Shown: positions 31,723 through 39,834 of the stretch, piece after piece
Layout: each line of letters begins with the position of its first letter
Position numbering within the stretch: position 1 is the stretch's first letter
Assembly: GCA_041918675.1 (NCBI GenBank)
Contig: JAYRVF010000001.1
Span: 1 to 64,000, forward strand
Direction of reading: 5' to 3'
Origin: SCUB01 sp041918675
GTDB taxonomy: Bacteria > Pseudomonadota > Alphaproteobacteria > Rhizobiales > Xanthobacteraceae
DNA length: 64,000 nucleotides
The notes under the pieces: model-generated
Database searches by the model: none
The model's input: only the letters and a program-made list of their open reading frames with translations
What the model was told of the DNA's origin: nothing
Translations under genes and position numbers: made by a program

Positions 31723-33066
31723 CTATTTCGACAGGCGCAGCTTCGACAGGCTGGTGCCGATCTGATTGAACACCGTCAGCAACTGGTTCGAACTCGTCAC
31801 GGTGAAGAACTTGTCCGGCGAGCTCGCGCAATCGCGCAGCACGGTCGACACCGGATCGCCGCGCGTGTTGACCTGGACGGTGTAGAGCGTGATGTTGGCC
31901 GCCTTCACGTTCGCGCACAGGAGCTGCTGGCGAGCATCGACCTGCGCGGCGACGTTGTAACCGTTGCCGTACCAGCGGTCCTGGGTGTTGAGGCCGTCCG
32001 ACATCAGCACGATCGCCTTGCTGTAGGTATAGTTCGGGTCCTCCGCCGGATAGGCGAACGGCGACGCCGACAGCGTCTGCCACGCCCATGCCAGGCCGAT
32101 CGGCTGGTTGGTCGAACCGTCCGGATTCATCTGGTCGACGCGCGCCTTCAGCGCCGTCCAATCGTAGGAGAGCGGCATCAGCGCGGCCGCGGGACAATTG
32201 CTGTCCTGCTCGGTCGGGAACTGCGTCGTGACCTGATTGTTGACGGGGATGGTATTGGCGATGTCGTAATCCTGGTCGCGATCGGTGACGCAACCGTTCC
32301 AGCTCGTGTGGTTTCCCGGCGTCCAGGTAAAGCCGCGCGACGTGCACGCGCTCTTCGTCGAGTAGCGCCAGTTGCTGCAGGCGCCGTTCTGATTTTCCCA
32401 CAGATCCCAGCGCAGCCAGTTCTGATTGAAGTTGCTCGATCCGACATTGACGTCCTTCTCGAACGGCACGACCGAGACGTAGACATCGCCCGGCGTCTTG
32501 GCGAGCGCGGCGAGCTGGTCGATCAGGCTCTTGGCCGCCGGCTTGAGCGCGCTCATCTTGCCGTCGTCGGCCATCGAGCCGGTGTTGTCGAGCGCGAGCG
32601 CGACGCGCAGACGCGCGTTGCCCCAAGTCGCCGTCGACGTGCTCGAGAACGGCAGCGACGTGCGGCCGGCGACCTTGAGGAAGGTCGTGCCGATTGTCGC
32701 GGTGCCATTGATCTTGAGCGTCGAGCCGTCCGGAGCGTTCGGCGTGTACTCGGACGTCACCTCGATGTTGGCGACTTCCGGGTGGTTGTAGATCGCGTTG
32801 AAGAAGCCGCGCACCTTCTGCACGATCTCGTCCTGGCTGCCGCCGGAACTGGCGACATCCTTGGCCGCCATCAGCACGGCGGAATCGAGCGCGGACTGCA
32901 TCGCGGTGCGGGCGTAGCTCGCGCGGCTGTAGTCGACAGCGGCGCCGACGAAGCCGAGGATCGGCAATAGCGCCAACGCGAAGATGATGGCGACGTTTCC
33001 GTCTTCCTCGCGCGTCAGGCGCGCGGCGGCGGTTCGGAACCGGCGCGACAGAGATTTGAGGGTCAT
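31723..33066 (-). CDS. TadG-like pilus-assembly/VWA protein, paralogue 1
   Basis: This is a 447-residue secreted or membrane-anchored protein. The N-terminal TadE/TadG-like segment REEDGNVAIIFALALLPILG (about residues 19-38) anchors it in the inner membrane in the way of Flp-pilus minor pilins. The periplasmic part carries a VWA domain with the metal site ALDNTGSM (about residue 170) and later IVLMSDGLNT. Six or more Cys lie in the central section (NGACSNWRY, SACTSRGF, NGCVTD), probably disulfide-bonded. No other tad genes are nearby. It is about 80 per cent similar by eye to the protein at 38488. I chose the Met at 33066 by alignment with that paralogue and its ribosome site GGGTGA. Confidence 0.85.
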   Translation of the reverse strand: MTLKSLSRRFRTAAARLTREEDGNVAIIFALALLPILGFVGAAVDYSRASYARTAMQSALDSAVLMAAKDVASSGGSQDEIVQKVRGFFNAIYNHPEVANIEVTSEYTPNAPDGSTLKINGTATIGTTFLKVAGRTSLPFSSTSTATWGNARLRVALALDNTGSMADDGKMSALKPAAKSLIDQLAALAKTPGDVYVSVVPFEKDVNVGSSNFNQNWLRWDLWENQNGACSNWRYSTKSACTSRGFTWTPGNHTSWNGCVTDRDQDYDIANTIPVNNQVTTQFPTEQDSNCPAAALMPLSYDWTALKARVDQMNPDGSTNQPIGLAWAWQTLSASPFAYPAEDPNYTYSKAIVLMSDGLNTQDRWYGNGYNVAAQVDARQQLLCANVKAANITLYTVQVNTRGDPVSTVLRDCASSPDKFFTVTSSNQLLTVFNQIGTSLSKLRLSK

Positions 33067-33240
33067 GGCGATCACCCGATCGGTGCGTACTCCCGTGGTA
33101 TCGGGCATCCTCGCGCGCCGGCGTGTAGAGAATCGAAAGCCGAACGCCAAAAAGTGATTAAAACCAATCAGGATCGGCTGTTTCGGCGCGCTGGCGCGGG
33201 GAGATGGATAACGCGCGCCGAACCAATTCGTTCAAATGCG

Positions 33241-33289
33241 AACGATCGTGGGAAAGTTGATCGCGGGAGCGTTGATCGCGGGAGCGTTG
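33241..33289. repeat. 15-bp tandem repeat array, left part
   Basis: Units of GTTGATCGCGGGAGC occupy 33256-33270 and 33271-33285, preceded by a diverged unit (33241-33255) and followed by the first four bases of another (33286-33289), where the insertion element begins. Related units resume at 38326 on the far side of the element. Confidence 0.7.
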
Positions 33290-33485
33290 TGTCCGTCGTC
33301 AAAATTGTTGGGACAGGTGAGTACTTCTTCCGTGTCGCCCGACGGATTGATTTAATGTGCTGCTCGGCCGACTCCCGCGGCCCGGATTTCTGTTTCATCT
33401 GCGCTCCCACGATGGGCTGCGATGACCCAGAAATCCTCCGTTAGATATCTCCCCTCAAATGTCCCGCACTTGCTGACGGCGGACA
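33290..33485 (-). mobile_element. internally deleted IS3-family copy (196 bp)
   Basis: It has the left terminus TGTCCGTCGTC (33290) and the right terminus, the complement of TGTCCGCCGTC, ending at 33485. The first 32 bp equal the left end of the full copy at 36814; bases 33322-33485 match 38158-38321 with only a few differences. The junction falls at a shared TGAG, so an internal deletion of about 1.3 kb through short homology explains it. It keeps the first 27 codons of orfA. With both ends intact it could be mobilised in trans, like a MITE. Confidence 0.8.
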
Positions 33486-33734
33486 GGGCCGCGGATTCGA
33501 AAGACGTGATCGCTACTCATCTTCTGGGCTCCTCTTGAGTTTGGTCGAGCTGGAAGATTAACTGCATGTCATTTGATCTGGCCTGACCGATATCTCGTGC
33601 CAGGCGCATTGAGCGGATCGGGCTTTGCGCACACCGGCGCGAGCACTGGCGTGAGAGCGAAGGAAGAGCGACGTCGACAGGCGCCGCTCCTCTCAAACCG
33701 GCGCCCGGGCGCTACGGCACTGATCTCCGTTTTT

Positions 33735-35711
33735 TCAATCCGGCGTCAGCGCCGCTGACGCAGGCGTCGCGGTGCGTTTTGCGCCACCGGAGAAAAACGG
33801 GTTCCGCTCCTGCATCGCCACCAATCGGCTTTCAAGGACTTGATGGATCGGGCAGAAGACAGAATCCGGCAGGCTCGGTCCGCGTGTGCCGAAGAACAAG
33901 TCCGACGAGATATCGCCTGGCCGGACCCGAGCAGCGAGGTTGGCAAGACGGGCAGCGGAGTCTTGTCCGGCGTCCCGGGTGCTGTTTGTCACCGTTTGCG
34001 AATTGGGCATGACCGACGAACGTTTGTCCGGTGCCGCGCCCCGATTCTGCTTCTGAGCCGCCCCGGCCCCCGTATCGTCCATCTGGTGCATGTCCGGCAC
34101 GCTTATGGTGTTCTCGCCGAGCCACTTGTTGAAGTCCACCGGCTTGAAGCGGCCCTTTGCCTCCACCGGAAAGCGGATGGGCTGACCCGGCTTCACGGGC
34201 AGCACCGTGCCTTTGTCCACAACGACGGTCCCGTTGACGACCACATAAGGGATGCCGACCGGCGGCAGCCCGTTCTCGCCTTCCTTGTACGTCGAGCGTG
34301 CCGCTACGGTCTTCGGATCGAACAGGGTCAGGTCCGCGACCTTGCCGACCTGAACGCGTCCGCGCTCCTTCATCCCGGCGATCCCGGTGTCGCCCAGATG
34401 CTTGGCGGTCCAGTAGCTGAGCTGTGACAAGGTGAACATCAGCGGCACGCCTTGCTCGCGAGCCAATTGGAGTGTCAACGAGTAGGAGCCTGCCGTGCGG
34501 GGATGGCCCGCGTACGCCGAGGGCGGAGCGTCATACGGCAACAGCTTTCCGTCCTTGCCAAGGCCCGCCATCGCGTCGGAAGCCACGACCATGTGAGGGA
34601 TGGTCAGCCAGTACTTCATCCACTTCTTTCGCGGCGGGATGTGGACGACGACGGTCTTGTCCGGCGTCTCCTTCACCGCCTTGACGAATTCGTCCTTCGT
34701 CAGGAACTTGTCGACGCCCGGGTCATAAATCGTCTCTTCGTACTTGTAGCCGTTCGTCTGCTCCCACAGGTCCGGGCGCAGGAAGTCGGCGCTGATCAGC
34801 GTCGATCCAGCCGCCCAAGGGTAGTACTCGGCCCAGACATTGAAACCCTGCGCTCGGGCGAGCCGAAGCTTCTCCTCGTTCTCCCACCAACCATAATCGT
34901 TGTCGTGAGCGAGGAGGAGCGGCGCCTTAAGCACCATGGCATTGGCCAGGACCTCATCGAGCCCCAAGGGCGCCTCAGTGGGCGTCTGCGAGTTCAGATG
35001 GAAACGAGTGTGGGTAGACGTGACTCGGCCATACCGTGCGGCTGTGCGCTGAGCCTCGAACATTTCATACGAGGTCAAGCCGCGCTGGATGTACGCCAAC
35101 GGCGCGCCCACGCCGAGGGCACCCTGGCGCAGGTCCTCGTCGATCAGCGCCATCAGCTTGTTCATCTGCTCGATGTTGCTGCGGCTGACAGACCAGCCCG
35201 GTGTGCCGTCTTCTCCTGCCTTGCCGCCCCAATAGAACCCGGTGGTGGCATCAATGGGATCGTCGACCTTTAACTCCGGGTCGTGCACGTAAAGGCGATT
35301 GAAGGCCAGCCCGCTCGTTGTGCCGTAGTTGACCTGCCAGCCCGACTTCGCCCTCTGCGCATACCACTCGCCGACGCGCGTAGCTCCGGCCTCGAGATCC
35401 ATGCCGGTGGTGATGCCGTCGGCCACGGCCAGCTTGGTGGCGAACGGGTCAACCGCATGGTAGTGCGTGTCGATGAAGCCGGGCGCTACCACCAAGCCGC
35501 TAGCGTTGATGGTCTGCTTGCCGCTGATCTTGCCCTTGGTGATGACGGCGATGCGCCCGCCCTTGACGCCGACGTTGGCGACGGCGTCATAATTGGTTTC
35601 CGGGTCCATCACCCGGCCGCCGTTGATGACGAGGTCGTATTGCTGGGCCAATGCCGGAGTGGCGATGGCCATCGCAGTTGCGACCGCGAATATAAGAGTC
35701 TCTCGTTTCAT
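33735..35711 (-). CDS. exported amidohydrolase (D-aminoacylase/N-acyl-D-glutamate deacylase-like)
   Basis: This 658-residue protein has a signal peptide (FAVATAMAIATPALAQQ). The metal-dependent amidohydrolase core covers residues 20-540: GFIDTHYHAVDP supplies the HxH metal pair, then STHTRFHL, LLLAHDNDYGWW, and VVASDAMAG with the catalytic Asp. The closest recognisable group is D-aminoacylase/N-acyl-D-glutamate deacylase or related dipeptidases, acting outside the cytoplasm. The last approximately 100 residues (from about QKQNRGAAPDKRSS) are low-complexity and unlike the family, suggesting read-through into foreign DNA after loss of the native stop. Ribosome site GGAGG lies 9 bp before ATG 35711. 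It is transcribed after the beta-lactamase-like gene, 47 bp apart. Confidence 0.78.
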   Translation of the reverse strand: MKRETLIFAVATAMAIATPALAQQYDLVINGGRVMDPETNYDAVANVGVKGGRIAVITKGKISGKQTINASGLVVAPGFIDTHYHAVDPFATKLAVADGITTGMDLEAGATRVGEWYAQRAKSGWQVNYGTTSGLAFNRLYVHDPELKVDDPIDATTGFYWGGKAGEDGTPGWSVSRSNIEQMNKLMALIDEDLRQGALGVGAPLAYIQRGLTSYEMFEAQRTAARYGRVTSTHTRFHLNSQTPTEAPLGLDEVLANAMVLKAPLLLAHDNDYGWWENEEKLRLARAQGFNVWAEYYPWAAGSTLISADFLRPDLWEQTNGYKYEETIYDPGVDKFLTKDEFVKAVKETPDKTVVVHIPPRKKWMKYWLTIPHMVVASDAMAGLGKDGKLLPYDAPPSAYAGHPRTAGSYSLTLQLAREQGVPLMFTLSQLSYWTAKHLGDTGIAGMKERGRVQVGKVADLTLFDPKTVAARSTYKEGENGLPPVGIPYVVVNGTVVVDKGTVLPVKPGQPIRFPVEAKGRFKPVDFNKWLGENTISVPDMHQMDDTGAGAAQKQNRGAAPDKRSSVMPNSQTVTNSTRDAGQDSAARLANLAARVRPGDISSDLFFGTRGPSLPDSVFCPIHQVLESRLVAMQERNPFFSGGAKRTATPASAALTPD

Positions 35712-35758
35712 AAGACAATCCTCCAATACTTCCAGAATGTTTCCCTCTGATCGCTGAA

Positions 35759-36745
35759 CTATTGCTTCAGGGTCGAAAAATAGTCGTAGAGTGAGCGCGC
35801 GACCTCGGCGACGGCACGATCACGATCGGCCGGCGGCGTATCGCTGGACTTCGTGAAGACCACAATTGCGAAGCGGCGGTCGTCGGGAAGCGTGATGTAA
35901 CCGACGTCGTTGGCGACACCCCCACTCGTGCCCGTCTTGTGCGCAACGGGAGTGCCGCGTGGCAGCAGACCTTTAAGCCTGCCCGCGCCTGTGCGTGTGC
36001 GCGACATGCTTGCCAGCAGGAAGTCGCGGGATGTCCGGCCGACCGCCTTCGCGCTGTCGATCTGCATGAGAAGATCCAGCATGGCGAGCGGGGTGGCCTG
36101 GTCCCGCGGGTCGGCTTCGTATGCGGCGTCCTTCGGCAGGGTGGCGAACTTCGCGGCAGCCTGCGGATTTTTGCGTACGAAGTCCGCGACTGCGACCGCA
36201 GTCCCGGGACCATTCATGCCCAGCGTATCGGTCATCAAATCCTTGGTGTTCCGATCGATGCGCATCCCCTCGATGCCGAGCGTCCGCACCCCGGCCGTGA
36301 TCGCGGCAGGCCCTCCGGCAAGTTCAAAAACCTTATCGGTGGCGGAATTGTCGCTCTGCGTGATCATCACTTCGATCAGATTGGCTACGGACAAGTGAAT
36401 GCCTCGGTGAACGAAATTCAGCGCGACAATGTTGTCGCCCGCTGCGATATCGCCCGACTTCAGTTCGACGATCCGATCGAGAGAAAGTGCCCCTGCCTCG
36501 ACCTTTTTCAGAACGGCAAGCGCGGCCGGAATCTTGTAGGTGCTGGCCATCGGGAATGTTTCATTGCCGTTCAGGGAGATGACCTCGCCGCTCCCGATTA
36601 GCTGTGCCGCCACGCCCGCCCGGCCAACCAACGGGGTGGTGATCGCTCCAAGATGCTTGATCAGAGCATCAGTCGATTGGGCGTGAGCAGATTGGCCGGA
36701 GAGCGCAAGCGCGATCACGACGACCGCCGTTGTTTTCAGCTTCAT
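35759..36745 (-). CDS. class A-like serine beta-lactamase family protein with atypical omega loop
   Basis: This 328-residue exported protein has a signal peptide (AVVVIALALSGQSAHAQ). The class A motifs present are S68-T-Y-K71 (nucleophile and Lys), S131-D-N133 and K270-T-G272. Where class A enzymes have an RxE(P)xLN omega-loop motif, this protein reads RNTKDLM (165-171), so the usual Glu166 and Asn170 are absent. A 35-residue stretch then leads to YEADPRDQATP (209-219), which matches the second half of the loop; Glu210 might be the general base. It may be a beta-lactamase of a divergent subclass, or a related serine hydrolase. An IS end lies 68 bp upstream. Confidence 0.8.
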   Translation of the reverse strand: MKLKTTAVVVIALALSGQSAHAQSTDALIKHLGAITTPLVGRAGVAAQLIGSGEVISLNGNETFPMASTYKIPAALAVLKKVEAGALSLDRIVELKSGDIAAGDNIVALNFVHRGIHLSVANLIEVMITQSDNSATDKVFELAGGPAAITAGVRTLGIEGMRIDRNTKDLMTDTLGMNGPGTAVAVADFVRKNPQAAAKFATLPKDAAYEADPRDQATPLAMLDLLMQIDSAKAVGRTSRDFLLASMSRTRTGAGRLKGLLPRGTPVAHKTGTSGGVANDVGYITLPDDRRFAIVVFTKSSDTPPADRDRAVAEVARSLYDYFSTLKQ

Positions 36746-36887
36746 GTGGGTGTACTCCCGACTTTGTCAGTCCGTTCGCAGTCATCCCGTTCAACGAGGC
36801 GCGGTTCGATCCCTGTCCGTCGTCAAAATTGTTGGGACAGGTGAGCGCGGTTTCTAACCGAGGTTCGGGCTCATTCCTGGTTTGAGT

Positions 36888-37867
36888 TTAGGCGGCGGAT
36901 TTGGCGTGCTGCAAGCGTCGTTTTTCGAATGTCCTCCTTTTGATTTTCTCACGTTCCAGCAGAATGGGTTGCCCCCGTCGGAAGTAGACATCGGCTGGCG
37001 CGAGGTTCTTCAAGCTTTCATGATAACGTCGATGGTTGTAGTAGGCCACGAAGTCGGCGATTGCAGCTTCAAGGTCTTCCTGCGGGAAGTGGCTTTCGAG
37101 CAGGGTGCGGTTTTTCAGCGTCTGATGCCATCGCTCGATCTTTCCTTGTGTCTGCGGATGGTTTGGCGCGCCGCGCACATGTCCCATCCGCTTGTTCGCC
37201 AGCCACTCGGCAAGATCGCCGGCAATATAGGACGAGCCGTTATCGGAAAGCAGCCGAGGTCGATGCGCGATGCTGGCGCTTTCGATTCCCGAGGCGTCGC
37301 GTGCCAACCGCGGCGTTGCTGTGACGTCATCCGCCTTCATCGTCGTGCAGAGTTTCCAGGCAATGATGTAGCGCGAGAAGTCGTCAAGGATCGTCGACAG
37401 ATAGAACCAGCCCCAGCCGATGACCTTCAAATAGGTGAAGTCCGTCTGCCAGAGTTGGTTCGGCGCGGTCGTCTTATCCTTGAACTCGTCGGCCGCCTTG
37501 ATCACCGCAAAGGCTGGGCTGGTGATGAGATCATGCGCTTTCAAGAGCCTGTAGACGCTGGCTTCCGATACAAAATGCGCTCGTTCATCGGTGAACGTCA
37601 CCGAAAGCTCGCGCGGGGAAAGCTCCGGCCGTTCCAGTGCCAGATCGATGAGGTCGCGGCAAATATCGTCCGGAATACGGTTCCAGACGCGGCCAGGACC
37701 GGCGCGCCGATCGTCGAGACCGGCTTCGCCGAACCGGCGTAGAGGTCATACCAACGGTAAAAGGTCGTGCGCGGCACACCGATCTTTGCCAGCGTCCGTT
37801 TCACGCCGATGTGCGACCCTTCGACCTGGCGGATGATCTCGAGCTTGTCAGCGGCGGAGTATTTCAT
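36888..37867 (-). pseudogene. IS3-family transposase orfB, frameshifted
   Basis: This is the catalytic DDE integrase subunit. The first part (37867 to about 37740) reads MKYSAADKLEIIRQVEGSH and RTTFYRWYDLY. The remainder continues in another frame from GEAGLDDRRAGPGRVWNRIP and contains the rve domain with QLWQTDFTYLKV, LLSDNGSSYIAGDL and GKIERWHQTLKN (the D, D, E residues). The change of frame falls at 37731-37738 and is explained by loss of one base. Since all DDE residues are otherwise intact, the damage looks recent. A sequencing error is the alternative. Confidence 0.85.
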
Positions 37868-37889
37868 TCGTCGCTTTCCCCATCCCCGC

Positions 37890-38234
37890 TCATGCTTTTT
37901 TAAGCAAACGGTTCTCAAGGGTGAGCTCGGCAACCAGCTCTTTCAAGTTGCTCGCCTCGCGCCGCAGGTCCTTCACTTCGCTCGGCGTCGCCTGACGGAC
38001 GGTGTCGCCGGCAAGACGGCGCTTGCCAGCTTCCAGGAACTCTTTCGACCAGCCGCAATAAAGGCGCTCGGCAATTCCCTCGCGTCGGCATAGTTCGGCG
38101 ATGGAATACTCACCGCGAAGGCCCGACAGTACCACCCGGATCTTCTCCTCGGTTGAGTACTTCTTCCGTGTCGCCCGACGGATTGATTTAATGTGCTGCT
38201 CGGCCGACTCCCGCGGCCCGGATTTCTGTTTCAT
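37890..38234 (-). CDS. IS3-family transposase orfA (HTH protein)
   Basis: This 114-residue DNA-binding subunit begins MKQKSGPRESAEQHIKS. The helix-turn-helix region is KYSTEEKIRVVLSGLRGEYSIAELCRREG near residues 25-53 of the transposase_8 family, followed by a leucine-zipper-like stretch (LRREASNLKELVAELTLENRLL) for multimerisation. It recognises the terminal repeats and works with orfB. The truncated copy at 33290 retains only its N-terminus. Confidence 0.88.
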   Translation of the reverse strand: MKQKSGPRESAEQHIKSIRRATRKKYSTEEKIRVVLSGLRGEYSIAELCRREGIAERLYCGWSKEFLEAGKRRLAGDTVRQATPSEVKDLRREASNLKELVAELTLENRLLKKA

Positions 38235-38325
38235 CTGCGCTCCCTCGATGGGCTACGATGACCCAGAAATCCTCCGTTAGATATCCCCCCTCAAATGTCC
38301 TGCACTTGCTGACGGCGGACAGGGC

Positions 38326-38370
38326 GTTGATCGTGGGCGCATTGACGGCGGGAGCGTTGATCGCGCGAGG
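38326..38370. repeat. 15-bp tandem repeat array, right part
   Basis: Three units related to GTTGATCGCGGGAGC occupy 38326-38340, 38341-38355 and 38356-38370. They match the array at 33241-33289 on the other side of the composite element. The remaining bases to 38487 hold no gene. Confidence 0.65.
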
Positions 38371-38487
38371 TCAACGTCCCCGCCGGGGCGTGTCGCGGCT
38401 TGCGCCAGCGACCGGTATCGCGCGCGATGTCGATCGCGGCGGCGATGGCGGCGTCTCGCGGACGCGCGCCGCCTCCGTCAATTCAGC

Positions 38488-39825
38488 CTACTTCGACAGG
38501 CGCAGCTTCGACAGGCTGGTGCCGATCTGCGTGAACACGCTGAGCAGCTGATTGGCGCTGGTGACGGTGAAGAACTTGTCCGACGAACTGGCGCAGCTTT
38601 GCAGGATGGTCGAGAGCGGATCGCCGCCGGTGTTCACCTGAATGGTGTAGATGGTGACCCCCGCCGCCTTGACGTTATTGCAGAGGATCGTCTGACGGGC
38701 GTCGACCTGGGTGGAATGGCTGGAGCCGTTGCCGTACCAGCGGTCCAGGGTATTGAGGCCGTCCGACATCAGCACGATCGCCTTGCTGTAGGTGTAGTTG
38801 GCTTCCTCCGCCGGATAGGTGAACGGGCCGGACGAAAGGGTCTGCCATCCCCAGGCAAGCCCGATGGGCTGGTTGGTCGCGCCGCTTGGAGTCATCAGGT
38901 CGATACGAGCCTTCAGCGCCGTCCAATCATAAGAGAGCGGTATGAGCGCCGCCGGCGGGCAATAGTCATCCTGCTCGGGCCGGAACTGCGTCGGCTTGTT
39001 GTTGTTGACCGGAACGGTGTTGCTCACGTCATAGTTTTGATCGCGGTCGGTGACGCAGCCGTTCCAGCTCGAATGGTTTCCCGGCGTCCAGGTGCCGCCG
39101 CGCGAAATGCAGGAGCTCTTGGTGTCATACCGAAAGTTGCTGCACGATCCGGTTTGCTGTTCCCAATCGTCCCAGACGAGCCAGTTCTGGTTGAAATTGC
39201 TGGAGCCGACATTGACGTCCTTCGCGAACGGCACGAGCGAAACATAGACGTCGCCTGGCGTCTTGGCGAGCGCGGCGAGCTGGTCGATCAGGTTCTTGGC
39301 GGCGGACTTGAGCGCGACCATCTTGCCGTCGAAGGCCATCGAGCCGGTGTTATCGAGCGCGAGCGCGACGCGCAGGCGCGAGTTGCCCCAGGTCGCGGTC
39401 GCGGTGGACGAGAACGGAATGGTCGGATAGCCCACGACCTTCAAGAAGGTGGTGGCGATCGTTCCATTGCCGTCGACCTTGACGGTCGTGCCGTCTGGAC
39501 CATTCGGGGTGTAGGTCGCGGTGATCTGGATGTTCGCGACATCCCCGTGCTGGTAGAGCGCGTTGAAATAGGCGTTGGCCTTTTCGGTCAATTGCGCCGC
39601 CGACAGGCTGGCGGCGTCCTTCGACAGCATCAACGTCGTCGAATCGAGCGCCGCCTGCATCGCCGAGCGCAGGTGGTTCGCCCGCGAATAGTCGATCGCC
39701 GAGCCGATGAAGCCGATGATCGGCAAGAGCGCCAGCGCGAAGATGATGGCGACATTGCCCTTGTCGTCGCGAAGGTAGCACGCGGCGGATTCTTGGAGGC
39801 GGCGCAATCGCATCTTCAGGACCAT
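38488..39825 (-). CDS. TadG-like pilus-assembly/VWA protein, paralogue 2
   Basis: This 445-residue protein closely matches the protein at 31723 along its whole length, including the C-terminal IGTSLSKLRLSK. The TadE/TadG anchor is DDKGNVAIIFALALLPIIGF; the VWA metal site is ALDNTGSMAFDGK; IVLMSDGLNTLDRWYGNG follows. The same Cys-rich centre occurs (GSCSNFRY, SSCISRGG, NGCVTD). It is probably a secreted surface or pilus-associated protein. I chose ATG 39825 because AGGTGA precedes it by 6 bp; a GTG at 39834 is the alternative. The two genes were tandem duplicates before the mobile element separated them. Confidence 0.85.
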   Translation of the reverse strand: MVLKMRLRRLQESAACYLRDDKGNVAIIFALALLPIIGFIGSAIDYSRANHLRSAMQAALDSTTLMLSKDAASLSAAQLTEKANAYFNALYQHGDVANIQITATYTPNGPDGTTVKVDGNGTIATTFLKVVGYPTIPFSSTATATWGNSRLRVALALDNTGSMAFDGKMVALKSAAKNLIDQLAALAKTPGDVYVSLVPFAKDVNVGSSNFNQNWLVWDDWEQQTGSCSNFRYDTKSSCISRGGTWTPGNHSSWNGCVTDRDQNYDVSNTVPVNNNKPTQFRPEQDDYCPPAALIPLSYDWTALKARIDLMTPSGATNQPIGLAWGWQTLSSGPFTYPAEEANYTYSKAIVLMSDGLNTLDRWYGNGSSHSTQVDARQTILCNNVKAAGVTIYTIQVNTGGDPLSTILQSCASSSDKFFTVTSANQLLSVFTQIGTSLSKLRLSK

Positions 39826-39834
39826 GTGGGTCAC

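Larger units (their letters stand above)
33290..38321. mobile_element. IS3-family composite element carrying a beta-lactamase-like gene and an amidohydrolase gene
   Basis: The 5.0-kb segment is bounded by two same-orientation copies of one insertion sequence: a 196-bp remnant at 33290-33485 and a full-length copy at 36814-38321. Between them lie two minus-strand genes (amidohydrolase, beta-lactamase-like) whose base composition is less GC-rich than the neighbours by eye. 15-bp repeat units on both outer flanks show where it entered. No clear target-site duplication is visible at the outer ends, so transposition as one unit is inferred rather than proven; stepwise IS insertion and deletion is the alternative. 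Confidence 0.65.
36814..38321 (-). mobile_element. full-length IS3-family insertion sequence (1508 bp)
   Basis: The terminal inverted repeats are TGTCCGTCGTC... at 36814-36845 and the complementary ...GACGGCGGACA ending at 38321. The approximately 32-bp ends agree at most positions, including the inner GGACA and TGAG. Two minus-strand reading frames fill it, orfA (HTH) and orfB (DDE transposase), the normal IS3 arrangement. OrfA ends with an A6G stretch (CTTAAAAAAGC) that is a typical slippery sequence. OrfB is frameshifted, so this copy is probably inactive on its own. Confidence 0.85.

Noticed and set aside
36745..36850. An outward promoter from the IS end driving the beta-lactamase-like gene
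   Set aside because: TTGACG occurs in the inverted repeat but no acceptable -10 element is found 16-18 bp away.
37890..37925. Programmed frameshifting from orfA into orfB at the A6G stretch
   Set aside because: A -1 shift there runs into a stop within a few codons, and the orfB frame would need a +1 (or -2) shift; independent orfB initiation at 37867 is simpler.
33290..38321. A target-site duplication around the composite element
   Set aside because: Flanking bases (GTTG left, GGGC right) do not match; only the 15-bp array suggests the insertion site.
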